NCBI GenBank assembly: GCA_036279475.1
Contig: DASUJB010000102.1
Span: 1-17,742, forward strand
Reading direction: 5' to 3'
From: ZC4RG19 sp036279475
Lineage (GTDB): Bacteria; Actinomycetota; Acidimicrobiia; Acidimicrobiales; VFJN01
DNA length: 17,742 bases
Shown here piece by piece: positions 1-6,640 of the stretch. The notes beneath the pieces are model-generated. The model was not told the DNA's origin. It worked only from the letters and a program-made list of their open reading frames with translations, and did not search any database. The position numbers were made by a program, and so were the translations under genes. The stretch's first letter is position 1. Each line of letters opens with the position of its first letter.

Positions 1-415
1 GTCCACGTCGGGATCGGCAGCACCGAGGACCTCGACGTCGAGCTGGTGGTGCTGCCGGAGCCGCCCCGCCTGGGGCCGCTCGTAGCGGAACACGGGGGAG
101 ACGCACCACACCTTCCAGGGCGTGGGCGGCCGGTGCTGCACGAACGCCCGGGCCACCGACGCCGTGGCCTCGGGCCGCAGGGCGAGGTGGCGGTCCCCCT
201 TGTCGACGAAGTCGTACATCTCCTTGCGCACCACGTCGGTCCCGGCCCCCAGGCGCTGGAACACGCCGAGGTCCTCGAACAGCGGGCCGTGCACCAGCTC
301 GTAGCCGAAGCGGTCGACGACGCCGGCGAAGGCGACGATCAGTCGCCGCCACCGGCGGGAGGCCGGCGGCAGCACGTCCTGGGTGCCGATCGGGGCGCGG
401 AAGGCGTCGGGCATG
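1..415 (-). CDS. hisS: Histidine--tRNA ligase, N-terminal part (cut by window edge)
   Basis: This is the first 138 codons of histidyl-tRNA synthetase, a class II enzyme that charges tRNA-His in the cytoplasm. The protein opens MPDAFRAPIGTQDVLPP, where GTQDVLPP is the usual HisRS N-terminal signature. The motif 2 region follows near residues 112-130 (FRYERPQAGRLRQHHQLDVE), with the arginine that contacts ATP and acceptor stem. The ALRPEAT segment near residue 80 is also typical. The ATG at 415-413 is the natural start: there is no Shine-Dalgarno sequence, but a TAGCCT box lies 8 bases upstream, so the mRNA may be leaderless. The gene runs off the left edge. It follows rel, as in mycobacteria, but here an opposite-strand glycosyltransferase gene lies between them. 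The 94-base gap to that gene is divergent and must hold both promoters. Confidence 0.95.
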
Positions 416-423
416 ACGGAGCG

Positions 424-429
424 AGGCTA
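424..429 (-). promoter_or_regulatory. Putative -10 box of hisS (TAGCCT), leaderless geometry
   Basis: The minus strand reads TAGCCT here, matching the TANNNT form of actinobacterial -10 boxes. Eight bases separate it from the hisS ATG, which puts the expected transcription start at or next to the start codon. No convincing -35 box and no Shine-Dalgarno sequence is visible. The assignment rests on the hexamer and its spacing only. Confidence 0.4.
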
Positions 430-463
430 GCGGTGCCCACCTCGGGCGCCGAACCGGTTCACC

Positions 464-469
464 TACCAT
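464..469 (+). promoter_or_regulatory. Putative -10 box of the aftB-like gene (TACCAT)
   Basis: TACCAT matches TANNNT and lies 8 bases before a GTG at 478-480, the same spacing as the divergent hisS box. Transcription would be expected to start at about 478, so the message would begin with the GTG of the mini-ORF at 478-513. The -35 region (around 441-446) is not convincing. Confidence 0.4.
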
Positions 470-477
470 CGCACCCC

Positions 478-513
478 GTGAGCGTGGCACCCCCCCCGCC
501 CCCGGTCCCGTGA
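478..513 (+). CDS. Possible 11-codon leaderless leader peptide, polyproline
   Basis: A GTG-started mini-ORF encodes MSVAPPPPPVP and stops at TGA 511-513. That stop overlaps the GTG (510-512) of the downstream glycosyltransferase gene in a GTGA arrangement, so translation of the two could be coupled. Five consecutive prolines are the kind of sequence that slows ribosomes. The codons lie over a run of eight C (490-497). A slip of one base backward on this run would bring the reading frame into that of the glycosyltransferase without meeting a stop. The ORF is very short and could be chance; the case rests on the upstream -10 box and the coupled stop/start. Confidence 0.3.
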   Translation: MSVAPPPPPVP

Positions 514-2315
514 CCGGGGTCCCGATCGCCGTGACCGGGAGCGCCGGCGCGGGGGCCACGGGCGCCCGGGCCCGGCCCTCCCGTCGGGCCCCTGGCTGGT
601 GGCGCTCCCCCGTCCTGCTGGCCCTGCCGTGCCTGCTGCTGCTGGAGCGGGCGTGGGACCGCCGGTGGATGACCGACGACGGCTTCATCAACCTGCGGGT
701 CGTCCGCATGGTGGAGGCCGGGCACGGGCCGGTGTTCAACGTCGGCGAGCGCGTGGAGGTCACCACCAGCACGCTGTGGCTGTGGCTGCTGACCCTCGGG
801 GACCTCGTGCTGCCGCTTCCCCTGGAGTGGGTGGCGGTGGCCCTCGGCATCGTCCTGTCGGTCTCCGGGCTGGCCCTCGCCACCGCGGGCGCGGCCCGCG
901 CCCACCGGGCGGCCGGTGCCACCGGCGTCCTGGTCCCCGCGGGGGCGCTCGTCCTGGCGGTCGTGCCCCCCGTGTGGGACTTCTCGACCTCCGGGCTCGA
1001 GGGCGGCCTGACCTTCGGGTGGCTGGGAGCCGTGACGTGGCTGCTCTCCCGCTGGGCGAGCGGTGACGACCGGCCGCTGCGCGCTCCCGCCGCGGTGGTC
1101 CTGGGCCTGGGCCCGCTGGTCCGCCCCGACCTCGCCCTCGTCACCGGGGTGGCCCTGGGCGGCACGCTGGCCGCCCGGTGGCCCGCCGAGCGGTGGGCGG
1201 ACCGCCTGCGGGTCGTGGCCTCGGCCGCGGCCCTGCCCCTGGCCCACCAGGTCTTCCGCATGGGCTACTACGGCAGCCTCGTGCCCAACACCGCCCTGGC
1301 CAAGTCGAGCGGGCGCGGCCGCTGGGCCACGGGGTACGCCTACCTGCGCGACATGGTGGAGCCGTACGGCCTGGTGCTGCCGGTGGTGGCCCTGGTGGCG
1401 GTCGCGCTGGTGCCGGCCGCGGCCCGGGCCTGGCGGTCGGGTGATCGCCGGGTGGCGGTGGCGCTTGGGGCGCTGCCCGTCGCCGGCGTCCTCGACGCCC
1501 TGTACGTGGTGCGGGTGGGCGGCGACTACATGCACGGTCGCCTGCTGCTCCCCGGGCTCTTCGCCCTCCTGGCCCCGGTCGCCGCCGTGCCCGCCCCCCG
1601 CCGGCGACCCGCGGCCGCCGTCGCCCTCCTCGCCACCCTGGCGTGGTCGGCCGCCTGCCTGGCCTGGCTGCGCCCACCGGCGTCGAGCTCGGTCCCGGGC
1701 CTGTTGAGCTCCGACGCCCGGTCCGGGTCCGTCGCACTGTTCGGCGAGCATGCCGTCACCGCCCGCGACCAGGGCTGGGGCCCGGGCGCACCCGGCCTCC
1801 GCCTCGAACGCCCCGGCCAGGTGCAGGTGGGCCTGGGGCTGGTCACCGTCGACCCGCCCCCCGAGCTGCGCACGCCCGCCTACGCCGACTACGGCATCGG
1901 CGTCGTCGGCTACAGCTACGGGCCGGACGTCACGGTGATCGACCTCCTCGGCCTGGCCGACCCCATCGGCAGCCGCTTCGAGGTGGCACGCCCCGGTGCG
2001 ACCGGGCACGAGAAGCCCCTGCCTGCGGCCTGGCTGGCCGCCCACATCTCCGAGGCGCCCGTCGACCCGGCGGCGCTCCCCCGCCCGTTCGTCGCCCGGC
2101 CCCTCTACGAGTCGCCTCCGGGCCGCTTCGCCGAGGACGTGGCGTCGGCCCGAGCCGCGGTGCGGTGCGACGAGCTCGCCGATCTGCTGGACGCCGTCCG
2201 CGCCCCCCTGACGCCCGGGCGGTTCCTCGCCAACCTGGCGGCGTCGCCGCGGCTCACCTCCCTGACGGTCCCCCCGCCGCCCGGCGCCGCCGAGTCCCGG
2301 TTCTGCGGTCGCTGA
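510..2315 (+). CDS. aftB: AftB-like GT-C membrane glycosyltransferase (terminal arabinofuranosyltransferase family)
   Basis: The 601-residue protein has many membrane segments in its first ~390 residues and a soluble C-terminal domain. It matches my recollection of mycobacterial AftB along its whole length: WMTDDGFINLRVVR with the acidic pair D56-D57 in the first external loop (the GT-C catalytic position), GPVFNVGERVEVTTST (73-88), DFSTSGLEGG (157-166), FRMGYYGSLVPNTALAK (249-265), GGDYMHGRLLLP (337-348), and near the C-terminus DAVRAPLTPGRFLANL. AftB adds the terminal beta-1,2-arabinofuranose to arabinan, using decaprenyl-phosphoarabinose outside the membrane. Whether this protein uses the same sugar or acceptor is inference. 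The GTG at 510 overlaps the stop of a mini-ORF; GTG 531 is an alternative start. The gene is convergent with rel and divergent from hisS, an interruption of a conserved order. Confidence 0.78.
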   Translation: MTGVPIAVTGSAGAGATGARARPSRRAPGWWRSPVLLALPCLLLLERAWDRRWMTDDGFINLRVVRMVEAGHGPVFNVGERVEVTTSTLWLWLLTLGDLVLPLPLEWVAVALGIVLSVSGLALATAGAARAHRAAGATGVLVPAGALVLAVVPPVWDFSTSGLEGGLTFGWLGAVTWLLSRWASGDDRPLRAPAAVVLGLGPLVRPDLALVTGVALGGTLAARWPAERWADRLRVVASAAALPLAHQVFRMGYYGSLVPNTALAKSSGRGRWATGYAYLRDMVEPYGLVLPVVALVAVALVPAAARAWRSGDRRVAVALGALPVAGVLDALYVVRVGGDYMHGRLLLPGLFALLAPVAAVPAPRRRPAAAVALLATLAWSAACLAWLRPPASSSVPGLLSSDARSGSVALFGEHAVTARDQGWGPGAPGLRLERPGQVQVGLGLVTVDPPPELRTPAYADYGIGVVGYSYGPDVTVIDLLGLADPIGSRFEVARPGATGHEKPLPAAWLAAHISEAPVDPAALPRPFVARPLYESPPGRFAEDVASARAAVRCDELADLLDAVRAPLTPGRFLANLAASPRLTSLTVPPPPGAAESRFCGR

Positions 2316-2352
2316 ACCGCGCCCCGGCGCCCACCCCGTGCCGCCGCCCCGT

Positions 2353-2366
2353 GGTCCGGCGGGACC
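2353..2366. other. Small hairpin in the aftB/rel convergent gap
   Basis: The 133-base gap between the stops of the aftB-like gene (2315) and rel (2449) contains GGTCC-GGCG-GGACC, a perfect 5-base-pair stem with a four-base loop. There is no T-run on either side, so it is at best a weak terminator candidate. I see nothing else in this gap except GC-rich, partly self-complementary sequence around 2421-2447. Confidence 0.2.
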
Positions 2367-2448
2367 CCATCCCTGTACCGGTGGGCGAGGTCCGCCTGGC
2401 CCGAACGGTCCGGGCACCGGGCAGCCGGGGCCCGGGAAGGCCCGGCGG

Positions 2449-4671
2449 CTAGGCCCCCTTGCCAGGGACGATGCGGTAGGCGTCGTACACGGAGTCGATG
2501 CCCCTGATCGTCGACAGCAGGGAGTCCAGGTGGGACGGGTCACCCAGCTCCATGTCGAAGCGCATCTTCGACACCCGGTCGGAGCCCGTCTGCGTGGTGC
2601 AGGTGAGGATGTTGACGTGGTGGTCGGCGAACGCGGCGGTGACGTCGCGCAGGAGGCGGGCGCGGTCGAGGGCCTTCACCTCGATCGAGGCGATGAAGAC
2701 GCCGCCGGGCTCGAGGTCCCACTCGACGTCGATCAAGCGGTCCCCCTGCCCGGCCACGAGGGAGACGGCGTTGGCGCAGTCGGCCCGGTGGACCGACACA
2801 CCCCGACCGCGCGTGACGAAGCCGATGATCTCGTCGCCCGGCACCGGCGTGCAGCAGCGCGACAGCCGCACGAACACGTCGTCGAGGCCCTCGACGTGCA
2901 CGCCGGCCGGCCCCCGGAAGCGGCGCGACCGCCGGGGCTCGCGGACCGTGATGGGCAGGGTCTCCTCGTGCGCCGGACCGCCGTCGCGCAGGGCACGCGC
3001 CACCCGGGCCGCCGCCGCCTGGGCCGACACGTGGCGCTCGCCGATGGCGGCGTGGAGAGCCTCGAGGTCAGCGTAGTTCATGGCTCGCGCCGTCTCTTCG
3101 AGGACCGTGCCCGACTGCAGCCTCTGCACCGGCAGGCCCTCGCGCCGGAGGGCCTTGACCAGCTCCTCGCGCCCCTGCTCGATGGCGTCCTCCCGCCGCT
3201 CCCGCGAAAACCACTGGCGGATCTTCGACGCCGCCCGGGGGGTGGCGACGATCTGCAGCCAGTCCCGCGACGGGCCGGCCCCCTCCACCTTGGAGGTGAA
3301 GATCTCGACCGTGTCCCCTGACGACAGCCGCGAATCCAGCGGCACGAGGCGACCGTTGACCCGGGCGCCGATGCAGGCGTGGCCCACCTCGGTGTGGATG
3401 GCATAGGCGAAGTCGATGGGGGTGGCACCCACCGGCAGGGTCACCACCTTGCCCTTGGGCGTGAAGACGAAGACCTCGTCCTGCTCGAGGTCGATCTTCA
3501 GCCGCTGCATGAACTCGTCGGGGTCGCTGGTCTCGGACTGCCAGTCGACGATGCGGCTGAGCCACGGCATGTCGACGACGTTGGCGTCGCGCTCCTTGTA
3601 GGCCCAGTGGGCGGCGACGCCCTGCTCGGCCCGGGCGTGCATCTCCCGGGTGCGGATCTGCACCTCCAGGGGCTTGCCCTGGGGGCCGATCACCGTCGTG
3701 TGCAGGGACTGGTAGAGGTTGAACTTGGGCATGGCGACGTAGTCCTTGAAGCGGCCCTGCACCGGCTTCCAGGTGGCGTGGATCGAGCCCAACGCCGCGT
3801 AGCAGTCCTTCACCGACTCCACCACGACCCTCATGCCCACCAGGTCGAAGATCTCGTCGAACTCCCGGCCCTTGACGACCATCTTCTCGTAGATGGAGTA
3901 GAGGTGCTTCGGCCGCCCGGTGACGGAGGCGGCGATGCGCAGCTCGGCCAGGCGCTGGCGCACCTCCTCGAGCACCTGGGTCAGGTAGATCTCGCGCTCG
4001 GGCGTGCGCACCGACACCATGTGGTCGATCTCGGCGTAGCGCTTGGGGTGGAGGGCGGCGAACGCCAGGTCCTCGAGCTGGGTCTTCACGTCCTGCATGC
4101 CCAGCCGGTGGGCCAGCGGGGCGTAGATGTCGAGGGTCTCCCGGGCGATGCGGTCCTGCTTCCAGGCCGGCATGGCGGCGATGGTGCGCATGTTGTGCAA
4201 CCGGTCGGCCAGCTTGATGATGAGGACCCGCAGGTCGCGGGCCATCGCCACCAGCATCTTCCGCATGGTGGCCGCCTGCTGGGCCTCCCGGGAGTCGAAC
4301 TGGACCCGCTCCAGCTTCGTCACCCCGTCCACGATGGCGACGACGTCGTGACCGAAGCTGCGCTCGATGTCGTCGAGGGTGGTTCCGGTGTCCTCGACCG
4401 TGTCGTGCAGGAGGGCGGCGGCCACGGTGACGTCGTCGAGCCCGAGCTCGGCCACGATGCGGGCCACCGCCAAGGGGTGCTGGACGTAGGGCTCGCCCGA
4501 GTTGCGCGACTGGCCACGGTGCGAGTCGGCCGACTGGAGGTACGCTCGGGTGATAAGGGCGGTCGTCGCCTTGGGGTGGCGCTTGCGGAAGGCGGCGAGC
4601 AGGGGCGCCACCTCGTCGGCGGGCGGCGGGTCGCTCCGCCGCCAGGGAAGAACCCTGTCGACCGTGGGCAC
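2449..4671 (-). CDS. rel: Bifunctional (p)ppGpp synthetase/hydrolase Rel
   Basis: This 740-residue protein makes and degrades the alarmone (p)ppGpp. The hydrolase HD domain shows H65, LLHDTVEDT (H89-D90) and RLHNMRT (N160). The synthetase domain shows YSIYEKM (258-264), DLVGMRVVV (276-284), GRFKDYVAMPKFNLYQSLH (306-324) and EVQIRTREMHARAEQGVAAHW (336-356). The RFKD loop is the RXKD form of bifunctional enzymes rather than the EXDD form of synthetase-only RelA. A TGS domain (about 398-460), a zinc-finger-type segment (C606-C607, C632) and an ACT domain (about 660-735) complete the ribosome-sensing C-terminus. All expected parts are present. The start is GTG at 4671 with a strong AGGAGG five bases upstream. 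It lies 101 bases after apt, as the last gene of the yajC-secDF-apt-rel run. Confidence 0.97.
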   Translation of the reverse strand: MPTVDRVLPWRRSDPPPADEVAPLLAAFRKRHPKATTALITRAYLQSADSHRGQSRNSGEPYVQHPLAVARIVAELGLDDVTVAAALLHDTVEDTGTTLDDIERSFGHDVVAIVDGVTKLERVQFDSREAQQAATMRKMLVAMARDLRVLIIKLADRLHNMRTIAAMPAWKQDRIARETLDIYAPLAHRLGMQDVKTQLEDLAFAALHPKRYAEIDHMVSVRTPEREIYLTQVLEEVRQRLAELRIAASVTGRPKHLYSIYEKMVVKGREFDEIFDLVGMRVVVESVKDCYAALGSIHATWKPVQGRFKDYVAMPKFNLYQSLHTTVIGPQGKPLEVQIRTREMHARAEQGVAAHWAYKERDANVVDMPWLSRIVDWQSETSDPDEFMQRLKIDLEQDEVFVFTPKGKVVTLPVGATPIDFAYAIHTEVGHACIGARVNGRLVPLDSRLSSGDTVEIFTSKVEGAGPSRDWLQIVATPRAASKIRQWFSRERREDAIEQGREELVKALRREGLPVQRLQSGTVLEETARAMNYADLEALHAAIGERHVSAQAAAARVARALRDGGPAHEETLPITVREPRRSRRFRGPAGVHVEGLDDVFVRLSRCCTPVPGDEIIGFVTRGRGVSVHRADCANAVSLVAGQGDRLIDVEWDLEPGGVFIASIEVKALDRARLLRDVTAAFADHHVNILTCTTQTGSDRVSKMRFDMELGDPSHLDSLLSTIRGIDSVYDAYRIVPGKGA

Positions 4672-4676
4672 GTGTG

Positions 4677-4690
4677 CCTCCTCTCCTCCT
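4677..4690 (-). promoter_or_regulatory. Tandem Shine-Dalgarno sequence of rel
   Basis: On the minus strand two AGGAGG sequences occur, at 4682-4677 and 4690-4685. The nearer one is five bases from the GTG start of rel. It is the clearest ribosome binding site in the window and fixes the rel start. Most neighbours have weak sites, are translationally coupled, or may be leaderless. Confidence 0.7.
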
Positions 4691-4720
4691 GGTCAACCCC
4701 GGCCGCTGGCACCGTGTTCC

Positions 4721-4761
4721 CGTGGCCGAGAGCATCACGGCCACGTGTCCCCGTGACCGTG
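4721..4761 (-). promoter_or_regulatory. Two mutually exclusive hairpins in the apt-rel gap
   Basis: Read on the minus strand, CACGGTCACG (4761-4752) can pair with CGTGGCCGTG (4745-4736) across a six-base loop, ten pairs with one G-U. Part of the second arm, CGTGGCCG (4745-4738), can instead pair with CGGCCACG (4728-4721) across a nine-base loop, eight perfect pairs. The two folds share one arm and cannot coexist. They lie just after the apt stop and about 30 bases before the rel Shine-Dalgarno sequence. There is no U-run, so this is not a classical intrinsic terminator. It could be an attenuator, an mRNA processing site or a by-product of high GC. Confidence 0.35.
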
Positions 4762-4772
4762 CCCGGCGTCGG

Positions 4773-5300
4773 CTACAGCGTGACGAGGCTCAGTATGTCG
4801 CGGTCGGGGAGCCGTGCCCTGCCCCCGAGCCCCGCCAGCTCGACCACGAACGCCAACCGGGCCACCCGGCCGCCCACCCGCTCGACGAGCGCGCACGTGG
4901 CGGCGGCGGTGCCCCCGGTGGCCAGCACGTCGTCGACGATGTACACGGCCTCGCCGGCGGCGAGGGCGTCGTCGTGGATGTCGAGCGAGTCCGTCCCGTA
5001 CTCGAGGGCGTAGGTCTCGGTCACCGTGGTCCACGGCAGCTTGCCCGGCTTGCGCACCGGCACGAACCCGGCGCCCAACCGGTAGGCCACCGGAGCGGCG
5101 AAGATGAAGCCCCGAGCCTCGATGCCGACCACCTTGTCCACCGGCATCCCCGCGGCATGGTCGGCCAGGGCGTCGACGGCGAAGCGGAAGGCGTCGACGT
5201 CGGCCAGCAGCGGCGTCAGGTCCTTGAACAGGACGCCCGGGGTGGGGAAGTCGGCGACGTCCCGCAGGTGGTCGGCCAGCCAGTCGACGTCGGGGGTCAT
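4773..5300 (-). CDS. apt: Adenine phosphoribosyltransferase
   Basis: The enzyme converts adenine and PRPP to AMP in purine salvage in the cytoplasm. The 175-residue sequence shows the family N-terminus DFPTPGVLFKDLTPLL (17-32), the EARGFIF segment (61-67), and the PRPP-binding motif VYIVDDVLATGGTA (119-132). Length is typical. The ATG at 5300 has no Shine-Dalgarno sequence, but TAACGT lies six bases upstream, so a separate leaderless transcript is possible in addition to read-through from secF, 89 bases away. The order secD-secF-apt-rel is widely conserved in actinobacteria. Confidence 0.96.
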   Translation of the reverse strand: MTPDVDWLADHLRDVADFPTPGVLFKDLTPLLADVDAFRFAVDALADHAAGMPVDKVVGIEARGFIFAAPVAYRLGAGFVPVRKPGKLPWTTVTETYALEYGTDSLDIHDDALAAGEAVYIVDDVLATGGTAAATCALVERVGGRVARLAFVVELAGLGGRARLPDRDILSLVTL

Positions 5301-5306
5301 GGCAGG

Positions 5307-5312
5307 ACGTTA
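5307..5312 (-). promoter_or_regulatory. Putative -10 box of apt (TAACGT)
   Basis: The minus strand reads TAACGT six bases before the apt ATG. This would give a leaderless or near-leaderless apt transcript. No -35 box is evident and the upstream sequence is occupied by strong hairpins, so confidence is low. Confidence 0.3.
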
Positions 5313-5332
5313 CCGGTCGGCACCCGGGGTCC

Positions 5333-5361
5333 CGGGCCGGGCGCCGCCGGCCCGGCGGCGC
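5333..5361. other. Strong overlapping hairpins between secF and apt
   Basis: GCGCCGCC (5341-5348) pairs with GGCGGCGC (5354-5361) across a five-base loop. Alternatively CGGGCCGG (5333-5340) pairs with CCGGCCCG (5347-5354) across a six-base loop. Both are eight perfect GC pairs and share sequence. On the minus strand they begin 28 bases after the secF stop. With no U-run, they could limit read-through or protect the secF mRNA 3' end; a terminator is possible but not shown. Confidence 0.35.
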
Positions 5362-5389
5362 GGCACGACCGACCGGGCGGAGCGACCAG

Positions 5390-6640
5390 TCAGCGCCGGC
5401 CGCCGCGCGACCGCTTGCGCGGGCGGGGCGGGATCACGCGGCCCGAGGGGGCCACCGTGGCCGGGAGGCCACCGTCGCCGGCCCGCGGGGATGCCGCCGC
5501 GCCCCGGTGGGCGGGCTCCGGCGATCCCGGCCGGCCCGGGGGCCGGCCCGTGGCGATCGTCGCCGCGATGGCGTGGCGGTCGCCGCCCCGCTCGGCGATG
5601 CGGCGCTTGACGTCCCGGTAGCGGGGCTCGCGCTCCTTGAGCACGGCCAACAGCGGCGAGGCGATGAAGATGGACGAGTAGGCGCCGGAGAAGAGGCCGA
5701 TGAGGAGGGCCAGGGCGAACTCCTCCAGCACGGCGGCGCCCATGATCCACGACCCCACCACCAGCAGCGAGCCGACGGGCAGCAGGGCGGTGACCGTCGT
5801 GTTGAGCGACCGCATGAGCGCCTGGTTGAGCGACACGTCGACCATCCCGGCGTAAGACAGGCCCCCCGTGGAGGACACGAGGCGCGTGTTCTCGTCCACC
5901 TTGTCGAACACGACGATGCCGTCATAGATCGAGTAGCCGAGGATGGTGAGCACCGCGATCACCGTGGCCGGGGTCACCTCGAGCTGCGTGACCGAGTAGA
6001 CGCCGACCGTGATGATCACGTCGTGGACGAGGGCGGCCAGCGTGGCCATGGCCATCTTCAGCTCGAAGCGGAGCGAGATGTAGACGCTGACGAGGGCCAT
6101 GAACACGAGCAGGGCCCGCACCGCCTTGGCGCTGATCTCGTCACCCCACGTCGGTCCGACCTCGTTGAGGACGACGTCGTCGAAGGAGGAGCCCGTCAGC
6201 TCGGCCAGGGCAGCCGACACCTCGTCGGACCGGTCACCGCCCAACGGCTCCGCCTCCACGTGCAGCTCGCGGCCGTCGTCGCCGTCGAGCTCCTGGATGG
6301 TGGCCCCGGAGAGGCCGAAGCGGTCGAGGGCCTCGCGGGCGTCGGCCACCGAGGCGTCCCCTGCCGGGACCTCCCACACGACCCCACCCTCGAAGTCGAT
6401 GCCGAGCTCCAGGCCGCGGGTCAGCAGCGAGACCACGCTGACGGCCACCAGCACCAGCGAGATGCCGAACCAGATGCGACGGCGACCGACGAAGTCGACG
6501 TTGGTCTCGCCGTGGTAGAGGCGCGTCCACACCGAGCGGCGGCGGGGACGGCGGGCGCCCGGCGCCGCGGTACCCCGCTCCTGGGAGGGGCGCTCGACGG
6601 CCGTGCCGCCCGCCGCCCCGTCGGCACCGGTCCCCGTCAT
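5390..6640 (-). CDS. secF: Protein translocase subunit SecF
   Basis: SecF is the inner-membrane partner of SecD that uses the proton gradient to help pull Sec substrates across the membrane. The 416-residue protein has a first membrane segment at about 55-74, the conserved LGIDFEGG (79-86), a roughly 100-residue external domain, and a membrane bundle at about 176-335. That bundle contains ATVIAVLTILGYSIYDGIVV and the LNQALMRSLNTTVTALLP segment typical of SecF. The N-terminal ~35 residues and the ~80-residue C-terminal tail are low-complexity, rich in Arg, Pro and Gly, and end in a basic cluster (PRPRKRSRGGRR), as in some other actinobacteria. The ATG overlaps the secD stop by four bases (ATGA), so the two are probably translated together. 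Confidence 0.96.
   Translation of the reverse strand: MTGTGADGAAGGTAVERPSQERGTAAPGARRPRRRSVWTRLYHGETNVDFVGRRRIWFGISLVLVAVSVVSLLTRGLELGIDFEGGVVWEVPAGDASVADAREALDRFGLSGATIQELDGDDGRELHVEAEPLGGDRSDEVSAALAELTGSSFDDVVLNEVGPTWGDEISAKAVRALLVFMALVSVYISLRFELKMAMATLAALVHDVIITVGVYSVTQLEVTPATVIAVLTILGYSIYDGIVVFDKVDENTRLVSSTGGLSYAGMVDVSLNQALMRSLNTTVTALLPVGSLLVVGSWIMGAAVLEEFALALLIGLFSGAYSSIFIASPLLAVLKEREPRYRDVKRRIAERGGDRHAIAATIATGRPPGRPGSPEPAHRGAAASPRAGDGGLPATVAPSGRVIPPRPRKRSRGGRR

Noticed and set aside
46..513. A 155-codon plus-strand frame ending at the mini-ORF stop
   Set aside because: Most of it is the complement of hisS. Only the last 11 codons, after the candidate -10 box, were kept as a possible leader peptide.
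2421..2447. GC-rich self-complementary sequence after rel as a terminator
   Set aside because: Several short alternative pairings are possible but none is long, and there is no T-run.
459..2543. A 694-codon open frame on the minus strand opposite the aftB-like gene
   Set aside because: It is low-complexity Gly/Arg/Pro-rich, runs into the end of rel, and matches nothing; the plus-strand frame matches AftB throughout.
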